A stretch of DNA of 64,000 nucleotides from Symsagittifera roscoffensis. Taxonomy: Eukaryota; Xenacoelomorpha; Acoela; Convolutidae. Below, in pieces: positions 10,109-22,747 of the stretch; position 1 is the first letter of the stretch, and every line of letters begins with the position of its first letter. Both the position numbers and the translations under genes were made by a program. Where the stretch lies: positions 32,399,651-32,463,650 of the forward strand of contig NC_087062.1 in the NCBI RefSeq assembly GCF_963678635.1, in the 5' to 3' direction. The notes below the pieces were generated by a model, which saw only the letters and a list, made by a program, of their open reading frames with translations, was not told the origin of the DNA and did not search any database.

Positions 10109-13093
10109 TGGATCAAACGACGCCGCCTTCAAGTCCCTCTCCCATGGGTCGGTGGAAGCTCCGAAGTCTCCGCTTTTCGGTTATGGAGCGTTTGAAGCCG
10201 GCCAAGGCTTCTCCCTCTGCTTATGCTAATCCAAGTTCTTCACATAATCTTCAGAACTGACTGCCCCTCACCATGATGGGTATGTTCATGATATTACTGC
10301 TTGCTGAGTGCGACTGGAATCGGTTTCTTTAGATTAGCATTGAAGTTTTTTGTCGATAGCACATTTTGACAAATATGTTTAAGTCTAACAACATCAACTC
10401 TTACCAAATTATCAAGCTGGTCTGACAAAAACGCTAACAACCAGTAGTTTGGGCGCTTGAACACTCTGATGCCTTAGCGAGAATTTGACATTTATTTCAT
10501 GTTCTAAACAAAGAATAAACTTTTTAGCAACAATTCAGTTTTTTGAAAAAGATCTTCTCTGGCTCTCAGTTTGTAGAGTAGCTTTGCGTTTCTATGATTA
10601 GCCTTCTGCAAACTGGGCCCGTACATTTTGACTTACAATCGCTGTCGACTTTGGTGCCCGACGGACAAGCAATTGAAGCATTATCACTTTCATTTTGCTT
10701 CTTGTCTTAGATCAGAGATTGAAATTTCTAAAAATGTTGGTTATTTAAAGGCGCGGTGATCATCACTAACAGCATGGGTGATCATTTAATTTTTGTTGCA
10801 ATCTTTGAGTGGTATGTCTGTACTTTGGCATCCTGAGTCTCTTCTGTGGCTCAAAGCTCAACTGATCATTCCTCGAAGAGTTTATTAATCTGTTTTTATC
10901 GTGGCAGGTCAGGTTTTTATCGTGGGCAGGTATCGTACACAGGAAAGATCGCATCGTCCTTTTGACTCTGAATCCAGCTTCTTGTTCAAGATATGAACCC
11001 AAATCAGATCCATCTTGAGGTATTTAAAAATTGCTTTTAATGCACGAGAAATCATTCGTTTGTTGGCATAGCGATCCTTCAAAAGTTCGATGGCAGCTCA
11101 ATAAATTCCATTCATATTCAGCAAATGCGAAAGTAAATGAGCAAGTTCAAATTAAAGCAGGGCCATCAGATATTGCAGCTTCTGTGACTCTGAAAAACTT
11201 GAGTTTGTGCCTACACTTGTTTCAAATTGTCCATTGATCAAACCTTTCGTTGAAATTCGGTATATTCAAATTCGGCAGCTTGAGTGATATTCCTGTTATC
11301 CGACTAATGTCACGCTGTTATCGAGTTTCAAGATCACTATCAGTCTCTTCAGGTGCTACTGGTAATAGTTTTCAAAGAATTGGTGCAATTGTTTTGATTA
11401 GAGCATCATCCGAAGGGCAGATTTTGTCACTTTTCTCCAGTTAAGCTTCTTTAGCGTCCTCATCAAAAAGCAATGTTGCCAGGATCGATCTGTCGTACGT
11501 GTCAGCCAATAGAGTCCATAAAACTAGGTGGAGCTATTATGTAGACTTCTAGTTGCATCGCATTATCCCTAAGAGCTTCCCTGTGGCAGTTATCCCTGTG
11601 GTAGTTTATTGACACCTGTGCTGTGTCGTCAAAATTCATATCACAGCGGAGACAACGGAGAAACTTAGCCGAAACATACGATAGGATAGTCTTGAGCGAC
11701 CTTGTTTTTCTCAATCAACTGGACTGTACATCATGGGTTGAAGATGCAAATTTCGCTCACTGCTATTTGACGTGAATTCAAGGCTGCTGCCTTTTTCGGA
11801 AGTTGGCAAAAAATCTTACGTGCAGTAATTTTTGGAAGACCATGATGACATCTTTATATGCCGAGACGAAATTGTTCTTGCCCATACACAAGCGATGATG
11901 AACCAAATAGCATGCTTTTTCAGAAAAATAAATACTTTTGGCCTCGAAAAAAATCTTAAATATGGGTATTCACAATCACGCTAACCCACATACACTAAGG
12001 GAGGACTGCAGTATCCACTCGTCCTGAGAATCTTGGATTCATACCAATGAAGTAAAATTTGAATCAAAAGCTTTAACAAAAACACTTAACACAGAGGCAG
12101 AGCGGAGTTTCGCAACAGTTGCGAAACAAAGCAAGCTTAACATTGCAAGCTAACGACGAAAAAGATACAGATATCTCAAATTCGGCAAAAAACCACTGGT
12201 GAAAAACAAGGTAAAAAATTGAATTGATGTATTTAAAATAAATAATAAAGTAAGTATAAGTTTTTACAGATTTCTAAAAGGTATTTAGATGAAAAAAGTC
12301 TAGATCCCGATCAAACGACAACTGCTCTCGCCAGTGTAAAAAAAACATTGGTCAGAATTTTGTGTTAGTTCTTAGATTACAGGAAAGATGCATAATTCAC
12401 TCAGAAACAGAACTAACATGAAACCACTAAAAATTTTTCGTAGAGTTCGTTCAATGGCAGAAATTTACGTGTAACGTAACATAACACATGGTAACTTATG
12501 CGGTAACTTAATATTCGAGCCGAGACCAAAGCTCGAAGGACGCTTCAATGAAGCCTTTGGTGAAGCAGGATGATTGAAAAAAAAACATAAGTATGTCCTT
12601 CAAGGGTAGTCAAACAGGAAGAATTAAGAAATACGATCACCAGCCGATATTTTTCCAGGGCCTTGCTGGGTCGCGAAACCCACTGGATCTTTAAGACCTA
12701 TCTTCTGGACTGTTTCAGTTATTTCATGCAATGAGGGCTTTTTTCATGCAATATAGAATTCAGTTAATGTACCATCTGATGCAATTTTTTATGATGAATA
12801 CTATATCTAGTTTCTGTAGACTGCGGACTCAGAGTATCAGGTATCAACGACTGGGCATAGGAGAACATATTCATCATTTTGAACTTTTTGCAGTTTTCAA
12901 AGATTTATTGCCGTAGAGTAACGCGCAAACTGTCTCGTATGCAGACTTGCACGGTCCCGTTTAACTACGTGGTGTGCTGCAAACACTTCTCATCTGTTCT
13001 CTCTATCTTCGTTCTTTTCCAGCAATTAATTCACACCTGCTGAATTGGATCGTCAGGGCCACGTTTCAGAGAGCACATCGCTCTAGCTTATTC

Positions 13094-13765
13094 ACACAGA
13101 GGCGATGTGGAGCATGGCGATGCCAAAAGAGGAGGAAAACATAACTCTTGATGCTTTCGAAACCGCAATATTCAACAGAAAATCTTTGTAAATTACCCGA
13201 GAGACAAAACTTGACAAGTGAAAACTTCGTAAACTACCCAGCAAACAATAGTTGAAAGCTAAGTGAAATCAAATTATTTCATTTTTTTACGAAATCCACA
13301 GAAAATCAAAGTTTTTCCACTACATTCCTCCTGAAACAAAAAAAGCACAATCTAGTTTTCCCTTCAAACAACAAAAAAATGAAGTAGACACGTCAATATG
13401 GCATTATCCAAATTCATTTTAATTTAGAAAAAAAAAACAATTAAGCAAAAGAGCTGGCGAACTTACAAAACACACGCTGACAGTTAGCAAAAAAACACCG
13501 ACTTTGTTGAAAAAAATCTCAACTTTCAAATTGCAAAGAAAAAAATAGATTTCCTTTAAGCTCTTTGAATTTCTGATTTGCGCATTTTTGATAACATTCA
13601 CCGAATTTGAGAAAACTGGATCAATAGGTATTCCGCTGGAAATCTAAAAGTTAAATTCCTTTCGAAACTAGAAATTGTTCGCGTTTTTTCGCGCCATTTT
13701 CACGTTCGTATTTGGAGAGTGCTACTTACGTTAATTTCAGCAGATGAATTTCAATTGAACTGAAA
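13094..13765 (+). repeat. Dispersed non-coding element (second copy of the 2930-3675 type)
   Basis: It begins with the dispersed motif acacagaggcgatgtgg at 13094 and runs to about 13765 (atttcaattgaactgaa). Internal blocks match 2930-3675: ctctttgaatttctgat, tttttgataacattcacc, a tttcgaaactagaa block followed by a short hairpin, and the closing tttcag(c)aaatgaa...gaactgaa. No open frame of note. It is probably a non-autonomous transposon or SINE-like element; its class is not determined. Confidence 0.45.
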
Positions 13766-14117
13766 AATTGCATTATACCTAAGTACATCAGACTTTTCAT
13801 GAAAAAAAAAACAAAAAAAATCAGCAAGACCTACATAAGAGTCTTCACTACGTTCATTACTCTTAAAGAGTCTGAACTACGTTCATCGACTCTAAATAAT
13901 AGATTAATTAGAGACTGTCATTAGTCTGTTATTAAATGATCAATTACAGACTGAAAAATGGGGTTAAAAATGCTTGAATGAGAAAAGCTTTGAATCAAAA
14001 ACAATTCTATGCTTCGAAATTTCAGTCGACAGAAATAAATAAGCAAGCAATGCTCAGAAAGTTCCCGTTTTTTTGAAAAAAAACTTCAATTTCCACACCT
14101 TGAAGAAAAACAAAGTT

Positions 14118-14192
14118 CGACTGAGAATCGAACCCTTGAGCTTGTGCTACGAAGGCGCAAGCTTTACCTCTTGAGAAAGCGAGAAGGGGCCT
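14118..14192 (-). tRNA. tRNA-like sequence (pseudogene or SINE head), anticodon position TCG
   Basis: Read on the minus strand, this stretch has a B-box-like GGTTCGATTC, an A-box-like region ending AAGAGGTAAAGC, and the correct 25-nt spacing between them. An anticodon stem with one mismatch places TCG (Arg) at the anticodon. The acceptor arms do not pair and the T stem is poor, so a working tRNA is unlikely. A tRNA-derived SINE or pseudogene fits better. Confidence 0.3.
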
Positions 14193-16360
14193 AGCATATG
14201 TCGAGGTTCTATAATAAAGCGAGGTAATTGCTTCTAGATTTATAAGAAAAATTGATTACGGATAAAAGTCCACTTTCCGACTACAAGAACACTTGCTCTC
14301 GCAAGTGAAAATAGATCCATGAAATTATAGCAATAGTAGATCGTTACTCCGATAAAAAGCCTGTCACCCTGTCAAAAAAATGCGCCCAAAAAGTTAAACA
14401 TGATTTTATCCGGATCCCCTTACCAACTCAATCCTGCTGAAGGATACCCGAAGTGCAAAGTAAACAGTTAAACCAAGTTGAAAAAATGCAAAATAAAAAA
14501 AGTTTGTTCAAAACAGTTCTGATAAAAATTACTTTTCTGGAAAACTTTGGTTATCGAAAAAGTAAAAAGTAATTTGTCTTTTATTCAGCAAAAACAATTA
14601 AGAAATCAAAAATGTTTGTCTATTGATTTCCTTTTAGGTCAAGACAACTCCTGAATAAAAAACATTAACGACACAGCACAACACAGAACTGAAGATGCAC
14701 TTTACAAAAAGTAAGAAAAGGCAAAATGAGATCGCAAAAATCAGCCAAGACAAAAATAAATCAGTTCAGACTGCGTTGATCATCAATTCAAGGGCCTCCA
14801 TATTCATTTTTTTGAAAAAATATCGCTAGACCATTATATCTAGATCATATACCCACGCTTTCACACGGGAGAATTTAGGATACAGCGGTACCATCTTTGG
14901 TACTATTTTATAATATTCCTTTCGATGAACTGACCCTAAACCTTTATGAATGCGCCTTCAGCGCTGATACTTACTTATTTTAAGGGGAGGGGTCTACAAT
15001 AAAACTTCCGAAAAAATCATAGATCCGCCTCATACTTCACACATCTTTTACTGATAAACACGAGGCAGCTTTGAAAAATATAAAGCCACCCTGTTTAAGA
15101 AACGCTCGAGCTTTGCATGAATTGCTTAACGTTAACCAAGCAAAATTATCTATTTAATTCAACCTCCCCTTTAGTATTTAGGGAATTTGCATTGATAAGG
15201 TTTAATTTATGGTTTTGATGTTTTTGAATGAAATCCATCTAGGAAACTTGAGGTCTAATTTTATTCGAGAGTGTAACTAAAACAAATCTAGAATGATACT
15301 AATCTGCCATAGAACATGAGCACTATAAATTTAGCTTTAAACTAGTTACACTTTCGTCATAGGACTTTAATATATTCAGTAACAAAAATGGGGATTATAG
15401 GCCAAATGTAGCTCAATACGAACTTACATCAAAACGGTAGTTGAAATTGAAAAAAGATTCCTAGCTCAACAAAACACAGGTGATGCAGAGCTTCGCGTCA
15501 CTTGCGATTTAAATACAAATTTGACAGATCTCAGGCGCAAAAAAAAGACAAACTTTTGCTCTATTTCAACAGTAAACGTGATCCAGCCAAGCGAAGGAAT
15601 CATTTGTAAAAACTCGTTGATTTCAGAGAATTTATTAAGGCACGAGTAAAAATTCAGGATAAGGTTAATAAAATCTAGAGAAAATTACCTGAACCATTGC
15701 CTGATCCAGGAACTCATCAAGGGTATTTGGCTCTTATTCCTCCCTCTCCTAACCTCACATAAGCATCAATTTTGTGATGTAACGATGGGTTTTACAAGGT
15801 TAAGTATAAAGTCAAAGCTGGGACACCTAAGTCGATAAAAATAAGCAGACAAGCGTTATGTGGACAATTATTTTCGAGGGAAAGAGCCATTACTTTCTAG
15901 GCAATTATTGCAAATGAGCCGATTAGGACGCTGTATTTGAATAAATTTTAAATGAAGCCATCAAATGATTCAGTGATCATGTTATACAAGTTGTTAACTT
16001 GAAAAAAAAATTAGTCTATGTTCCGATTTAATAACGCTTGTTACTCGTTAGATTAATTACAGTAGGGTTGGACGCTGTTGGCGATATGTTCAAAACTTAC
16101 ATCTTTGGAGATTTGAAAGGCTATTAGTTTAGTGTATTAAATTGAAGATTTATCCAGTATCATCAAGTTGAGTTTAATCAAACGGTCAAAGCGTAATAAT
16201 TAAAATTATATCATTACTCTTAAAACCATTTTAGTATATCTGAAATAGTATAACCACAAGTATGTTACACTTTAGCACATGAATTTAACCACTGTGCCAA
16301 ATTTAGGTGTTGTGATATTTTATCCAGAAATATTTCACTACAGATCAGTGCTAATTGTGC

Positions 16361-17099
16361 TTATTCGATGGCTACAGCTCCCGATATGATTTCGCTCAAC
16401 TCTGTCGTGATCACTGCCTGTCGTGTCCTGTTGAATTTGATGGTCAGCTTGCCTATCATCTCTTCGGCATTCTTACTCGCATTGCCCATAGCCGTCATTC
16501 TTGAACTGTGTTCACTAGCTGAAGCCTCTTTCATGGCGTAATAGAGCATGTTGGTCAAGGAGGCTTCTTGGTAGTTCTGCAAAACAAACTCATCCACTGA
16601 GTCATAGACGGCAACTCCGGGAGCCTTGGCGATCGTGTTCACTGTGAAAATCGGCTGTGTTTGAAGGTTATATGAGACTACCGATTTGAACTTGTTGTAA
16701 TATACATGACCCATATCGAAATCACCGATCTTGTCGATAATTTCACTGGCAATTAGGCTAGCCTCTCCGTAGCTAGGCATCACTTTTCCGACATCCTTGA
16801 AGGTAAGGAAAATGTTCTTTGCATGTGTTCGTTGCAACTGGCCCCTCGCTTTGTCGCCTACGATCACCAGTTTGTAATCAGTGCCTGGGTTTGTGTTAAT
16901 TTCATTTCGGATCGACTTCGCAATACTCGAGTGAATGGCGCCACACAATCCCCTGTCACTGCTCAGAGCAACCAGAACTTTCACTGGTCTCTTCGATTCC
17001 ACTGCATCAAGGGGCTTCACCTCAGCTTGATCGTAGAAGTGCTGAGAGCCATGGCCAAATGTAAAAGACTGTTTCAGCTCTTTATCAGCCTTGGCAAAC
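16361..17099 (-). CDS. ATP5F1C: Mitochondrial ATP synthase F1 gamma subunit, exon 2
   Basis: Second coding exon of the gamma subunit, from a tttag acceptor (17101-17100) to the TAA stop at 16363-16361. The reading frame joins exon 1 through a split Arg codon to give AAAR-FAKADKELK. It covers the Rossmann-like central domain, with VLVALSSDRGLCGAIHSSIAK as the hallmark block, and the C-terminal helix of the rotor shaft. This helix ends MTAMGNASKNAEEMI, NRTRQAVITTELSEIISGA, the most conserved part of the family. The gamma subunit is the central stalk that turns inside the alpha3-beta3 hexamer on the matrix side of the inner membrane. The frame is intact. The full product is 304 residues including the presequence, normal for animals. 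Confidence 0.97.
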
Positions 17100-17479
17100 C
17101 TAAATGTCAAGTTTAGTTAACAGTGCAAAACACTTCACGGAGAACTAATAGTCCTCATTTCAAGGTTTAGTTTAGTCTTATTTTCAATGTTTCATTTACT
17201 TTTGAACTCACTAGCGGCAAAAAAAAGACACCATTGTTTTTCGAGTTAAACGCAGTAAGGCATATTCTACTTTCTCTGCAAGAAAACTTGGCTGTAGGTA
17301 ATGCAGCCCAGGGAGAAGGGCTGCTACGCGTTAAAAAAGCACCATTTATGAACTTCCGAAGTTCGAGACACGAAAATACTTAGTCAAACCAACAAGGGTT
17401 ACCAAAAATGGCAAATCCAGTTTTCGTATCAGTAAAGCTGGTAAGGCCAACCAAAGCAGATAAAGCATATAGGACATAC
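17100..17479 (-). other. Intron of the ATP synthase gamma gene
   Basis: A 380-bp intron between the two coding exons, with GTATGT donor (17479) and TTTAG acceptor (17100) on the minus strand. It splits an Arg codon. I see no repeat or RNA gene in it. Confidence 0.85.
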
Positions 17480-17655
17480 CTGGCTGCAGCTATCATTTTC
17501 ATAGAGGATGTGATCTTCAGAATATTTTTCACACTTTTAAGCCTAAGAGAGATGTCCTTGAGGGTTGCCATTTCCCTGCAGGGCTGTAGCGATTGCATCA
17601 GGGGAGCATTTTTGGCCTGCAACCCCTGTCGAAGTACACTTCTAGCTCCGAACAT
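17480..17655 (-). CDS. ATP5F1C: Mitochondrial ATP synthase F1 gamma subunit, exon 1
   Basis: First coding exon, ATG at 17655. It encodes a basic, Ser/Arg/Gln-rich presequence of about 28 residues typical of matrix import, then the mature N terminus [20 protein letters not shown] and [10 protein letters not shown], the strongly conserved N-terminal helix that pairs with the C-terminal helix in the coiled-coil shaft. The exon ends two bases into the Arg codon at a consensus AG|GTATGT donor. Exon lengths sum to 915 bp, exactly 305 codons with the stop. Confidence 0.96.
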
Positions 17656-17994
17656 AATTCAAATCTAAAAACATCGCCATATTTTAGTCTTGCACTTCAT
17701 TTTCTGCTAAGATAAGTTAATATTTGATTATTGAAATATTAGACTGGGCGACAGCTTTGAAAACAATTCAGTAGTGCATGTAGTGAAAATAAAAACTAAA
17801 AACTGCGAAGTTTTCATGTCAGTTACAGTCAATTGTTTCCGTTATTAAGACTGTTTTTTTTTAATTACATCATCATAGATTGATTGAAACTATGAGCTCC
17901 GGTTATTTCCTCTAATGGTTTTCTAACATTTATAGATGTATCGAAAAAAAGTGATCCCGCAATTAGCTTTAAAATATTTCAAATCTGCCATATG

Positions 17995-18521
17995 CTACGA
18001 TATCACCCAACCGAAAAACATTTGGGCTTTATTGAAAAAACAATAAAAATAAGGCTTCTTCGTATATTCAGAAATAAAATTACTCAAAACATTGAAATGA
18101 ACATCAAGTGATGGTTCCGATTCCCAATCAACTTTCGTCACAGTTATTAGACCAGGAATCTTAGACACCATTAAATCAATCTCAGATTGCTTTACATCTT
18201 TACTTTTATTTTGCTTCATTTGGTAGGGCGAAACCCAAATTTCTATGTTTATTTTATTTTTCAAGATGTAGTTGGTACATATTTCTTGAACTGGGTAAAA
18301 CAACTCCATTCCATTGTGTCCGCTATCCAAGTAAACAATTTTATCGATCAAAAACTTGGTGTCCAGACCATCCGTTTCACGTTTGTCTTTGCAAGACAGG
18401 TCCAATAAAATCTGGTTTATCACGCTGCATCCTTTACTGAAACCAATTAATTCAAATGGGTCAGTTGGAAGTTCCAGAAGGGCTTTGTTACATCTTGATT
18501 TCCCTATGTGAGTGAGAGTTG
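17995..18521 (-). CDS. C2orf69: C2orf69-family protein, last coding exon (hydrolase-like GFSKG block)
   Basis: Ends with TAG at 17997-17995. The frame contains PFELIGFSKGCSVINQILLDL, the nucleophile-elbow-like block of the C2orf69 family, then IVYLDSGHNGMELFYP, INIEIWVSPYQM and SLDVHFNVLSNFI, all in the family's order. Known members are alpha/beta-hydrolase-like proteins associated with mitochondria. The chosen acceptor (gtgtttcag, 18523-18522) gives a two-base start that matches the one-base phase of the exon at 22748-22940. An alternative acceptor 35 bases upstream does not match that phase. The gene sits head-to-tail behind the ATP synthase gamma gene, about 340 bp away. Confidence 0.78.
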
Positions 18522-19789
18522 CTGAAACACTGAACTCAAATTGCAGCTTTTTCCCACTGGTGATAATAATTATGTAGATATTTGAAACACAAAGGCGACT
18601 CAGAGATTCGCACTATTTGTGATACAAGAACAAATGTCTAAGATTACTACGTGCAGATGAAATGACAAATCAGAAATTGAAAACCAAAAATTGCCTCCAC
18701 CAATAAGAATTTTACAAATGGTAATTTGGCAAAGCTGGAACTACGAACAAAATCGTGCTGCGGAACAAAGCAGGCAAACATTTAGTAGACGACCGCCGAA
18801 CGGAATTATGAATTACCACATTGAGACGCTTAGTCGAAAAAAAAATCGAAAATATTGGAAGGCTAGATTTGAGTAAATGAACAAAGCTGGTTTTAAAAGC
18901 CAAGACAATTTAATCTGAAATAAGTATCATAGGAAAACTTTCCAAGTGGTAACTAAGCCGAAATATCAAAACGAACCCGAAAAAATTAATAAAAAGTTGT
19001 GAGTCCCCTCATCATCTACCAACAAAATCCAAACTTGAAGTTTTTTCGCCCATAGAGCGGCGCAACATGCGGCCACTAAGCCAACACATATATAGGCAGA
19101 AACCTATTAAGCCGGAAAAAGGGGCAAAACAAGAAAAGAAATTTTATAAAACGAAGTTGTTAAAATAACAATCAACAAAAGAAACTTCGAATATGATGGA
19201 TATTTATAAAGCTAAGAAGTACAAAATCAATTTCTGCAAACAAGGGGCCTTCAGAAAATGAGTCCAGATGTGAACAAAGTTAATTAAAGGGAAGTCTAGT
19301 ACTTGGTTATGGTAGGGGTTACATTTGCTATTGCTACTAGAAAATATTTATTTCGAGATTTCATTCTGCAACTGGATAAAAAGTACCGATCGCCACATAA
19401 GCCGTCAAAACTTGGGTAGACGACCATTGAACCGAAAACAAAATGGCCTCAAAATAGTTTGAGCTACACCTCTTATAAGATCTGAACGAAAAAAACTGTG
19501 TAGGCATATTTGTTAGCCATAGGAAAAAGTCCATTTGGAAAACAGTTTTTGAAGAAAATTGACTAGCAGAAAAACAAATTTCAAAAAAAAATTTAAAAAA
19601 TTTTAAAAATTTATCAAATTTTGTTCCAGAAATTTTAGGAATTTTTAACCTTTGTTTACAAAATAGCACTAAAAACTCCAAAAAACTTGTATTTGAGTAC
19701 AACTAAATTTTCACCGCTTAAAGTAAACTTAAATAAGATATTGTAAGCCTACACGCTCACACCATATTAGTTCGAAATTAGACCAAAAA

Positions 19790-20010
19790 TCAAAAATTTC
19801 CAACCGGTTTTTCTCAACAGTGAAATTTTTTTTGAAATTTTATCAAGTTCGAATCACAATTAAAAGAGCTTTAATATGATATATCATTCAACCCATTCCA
19901 ACATCTATTTATGATATCTGATTTTGCATGGAAAAACAAAAGAAAACTAAAACACCCGGATACAAAGTTCCTCCCTATTTTTAAAATGATCAGAACAACA
20001 AATTATTGAA
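19790..20010 (+). repeat. Dispersed repeat, partner of 2130-2335
   Basis: Shares an ordered series of blocks with 2130-2335: tcgaatcac, gggctttWatatgatat, acccattcc, a gtggaaaacaaaa-type block, and cccgRatacaaagttcctcc followed by atttttaa. The two copies are clearly related but diverged by many small indels. No coding capacity. Confidence 0.55.
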
Positions 20011-20549
20011 AATCAGAGATTGCAAGCTTACAAAATACATGAACGATTCAGAAGATGTTTCTTTGATAGCAAAACATGCTTCAACTGAAAACAAAGTACA
20101 TGGTTGGGAAAATAGCAGACTAACAACCGTCCGATAATAAAATTTCTCCCCGAAAAAAATCAATTCATAAAAAACTAGCTCTTAGCCAGAACGATTCCAT
20201 TACCTTCACAAACAAGGACTGGTACGCAAACTGGTATTTAGTAAATTTCCTAAATGTACTGGAACTGATCTTTTTCAAATTCGGTTTAACTAGAAAAATA
20301 ACTTTCAATAAAAATCATTGATTCGAGTAACTTTGTTCGGGTGACTTAACATATATAAAATTTCCGATACAATTTAAAACTTTTCTACTATAACAAAATT
20401 ATGAAGTATAGACGAATTGAAAATAGAATTAGATAATTTTGATAGTCAGAGATAACTGAAAAAGAGGCTTTTAACAGCGAAAATAGAGTTTGTTTCAAAA
20501 TTATAAAAATCGACATGTGTCCAAACAGTGCAGAAAAAAAATAGGTAGC

Positions 20550-21450
20550 GGACGAGGTAATGAAGCCAACGCTTGGAAAATTCAGTGCCATGAGTGCCCG
20601 ATAGCAGTAGATGGTCAGAGATATGCTATAGGTTTTGTAGACGGTTTTTCTAGAGTTGTAAGAACTTATTTATGAAGACGAAAAATGAGGCAACAAAAAA
20701 GTTGGAAAGGCTCATAGCACATACAGTTGTTTGCACATTAAAACAGTGGCATTTTAGGTTAAAACAACTACAAGCACTTTAGTGTTTGAGGCAAACTTAA
20801 AGAGGGAATGAACATGAGTTGTTTTAAGTTGGAGAATTTTTCAGCTTGTGAGTTCAATTAAGCAACAAAGAAGCCAGTCCCGATAATTTGTAACACCAGG
20901 GAACCAGGACTCTACATATAATTTACAAAAGCAATTAAGGTTTTTTTAACCCGATAGCATCAGATGGTTATAGAAATGCTATGGGTTTTGAAGACGGTTT
21001 TTGTGGAGTATTTCATGAAGAGAGATTGGAACCACTCATAGCACATTGAAACAGTGGCAAAGTAGGATGCGTCATAACAACGACAAAGACTTTAGGTTTT
21101 TTAGAAAAAAAGGAAGGAAGACAAGTTATTTTGAAAATTGTGAAATCAAAACAGCAAATGAGCCAAAGTCGAAAAAATTGTAACCGGGGAAACCATGAAT
21201 ATAGAAATAAAAACGGACATTTTAGGTCCTATTGACCCGATAGCATTAGATGGTTAAAGAAATGCTTATTTTTTTGTAGACAGTTTACATTTGCATGCAA
21301 AATTTACATTGGTTTTGTAGGCAGAAGTTTACATTGTTCAGATTTGAAGCGAGTTTGTAGAAAACAGAAAATCAGACTTGAAACTTTGGCTCTTCATACT
21401 TCTCCAGAGAACGGAAAGATAGAAAGTGAGTGGGGAACGATTACTCCAAA
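20550..21450 (+). pseudogene. Degraded Ty1/copia-like integrase with tandem internal copies
   Basis: At 20585-20700 the plus strand reads PIAVDGQRYAIGFVDGFSR, then after a one-base shift MKTKNEATKKLERLIAHT, which matches the first-aspartate region of copia-type integrase cores. The same block recurs in worse condition at about 20946 and 21228, so the segment was tandemly duplicated. Further on, near 21380-21440, comes HTSPENGKIESEWGTIT, equivalent to the region around the catalytic glutamate. Frameshifts and stops are frequent. No zinc-binding part, protease or RT was recognised nearby. It lies in the intron of the C2orf69 homologue, on the opposite strand. Confidence 0.5.
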
Positions 21451-22747
21451 GAGGGAAAGATAGAAGGTCCAAATACTTTGCGAGTGAATGATATAGTGGC
21501 TTGTACAGCGGGCAAAAATTTGGTTGCTCGTTTGAAAAGAAAACAGACTGCAAATTTCAATGGTGCTAAAGCGATGAGATTCATTTGGTTATGAATGTAG
21601 TAAGCTTTACACTGAACAGAATCTGTATTGCAAACAATTTATTACATTATGATTTCTGAAAAAAACTTAAATTAAGCAAGACAATTGATCTGAATCGGTT
21701 CTCAGGAATAAAAATGTTTATTCGGAAAACGAAATCAAAATGAGCCGGGAAAAATGCATCGAAAAAATGTTGGCGAGATTTAGGATGACTGATGCTAAGC
21801 CAATAACAACCACTCAAGGTTTAAACAAAAAAAATCGTTCAGAAAGTAGCATAGAACAAGACAATAAGAAAAAAGTAACTATCGAGGACTTGTTGGTTGT
21901 CTAAATTACTCAGCTTTACCAAGCAGACCCGGTTTGTTGACAAATTTTGAATACCAAGTTTTGACACAGAGCCGAAGTTGCACTTCGCATACACAAGCAA
22001 AAATATGACCGATAACGCTACTGGGAAAAACTGAATGAGAAGAACTTTGAAACTACAAAATTTCTTAAGTGACGCACGCCAATTATGAGATTACATAATT
22101 GCTAAGAGACGCAAGCCAATTATGGCGCATTAGGAATACCAGTCAATTTGAAAAAAAAAAACGAAAATTACCAACTAACATGGCTCAATTTATAGAGCGG
22201 ACGCATTTAACTAGTATACGAAAAAGTTCATTAAAAACATCCCACCCTGCCGAGGTTCGAACCCTCTTACTTTGTGCGTCTCCTTCCCTACCTCTACGCT
22301 ACAGATCCATGATAACTTGAAGCTAAAAAGCTATTTGTAAAATAATAGTCTGTGTTAATATCATTAGCATTGGCTGTACTTAATAGCTGGTTATTGATCA
22401 AAATGGACACTTTCAAAATGAACACATTTTGCCGCAACAATAATTGCAACTTAGATTGGAAAAAAAAGAGAGTTCATACTATAACAAAAGCTTTGCTTGA
22501 GTAAATAACAAGTTTTTAACCCGAAAAGAAGCATATATTCTAATTTGATAACGTTTTGTATCGCAAGCATAAAAAAGAAATACGTGTATTATTTTCACGT
22601 GCGAACACTGTGAACAAAGTTCTTTCCGAAACAGTCTGGTACCCCGGTTAAAAAAACCTTGTTTGTGGCAAGGGTAAATATTCTATCAGGGAGTTAGTAT
22701 TAAAGCACGTAATATAATCCATTTAAGTCAAAAAAGTTAATGCTTAC

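Larger units (their letters stand above)
9916..16360. other. Repeat-rich intergenic region without a recognisable gene
   Basis: About 6.4 kb of AT-rich DNA. It holds a 29-bp tandem repeat (10038 onward), dispersed hairpin motifs at about 12089, 13094 and 15474, a copy of the dispersed element at 13094-13765, and a tRNA-like sequence at 14118-14192. The short open frames (for example 10766-11002 on - and 11031-11237 on +) have no family signal and no exon structure I can support. Confidence 0.5.
18522..22747 (-). other. Long intron of the C2orf69-family gene, with repeats and a dead copia-like integrase
   Basis: About 4.2 kb between the last two exons of the C2orf69 homologue. It contains dispersed hairpin motifs at about 18587 and 21964, a copy of the repeat shared with 2130-2335 (about 19790-19995), decayed integrase sequence (20550-21450, + strand) and a tRNA-like stretch near 22250. 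If a further small exon exists in it, I did not find it; the exon phases do not require one. Confidence 0.5.

Noticed and set aside
18522-18556. Alternative acceptor at 18558-18557 extending the last C2orf69 exon
   Set aside because: It opens in a phase that does not match the one-base end of the upstream exon, while the tttcag at 18523-18522 does.
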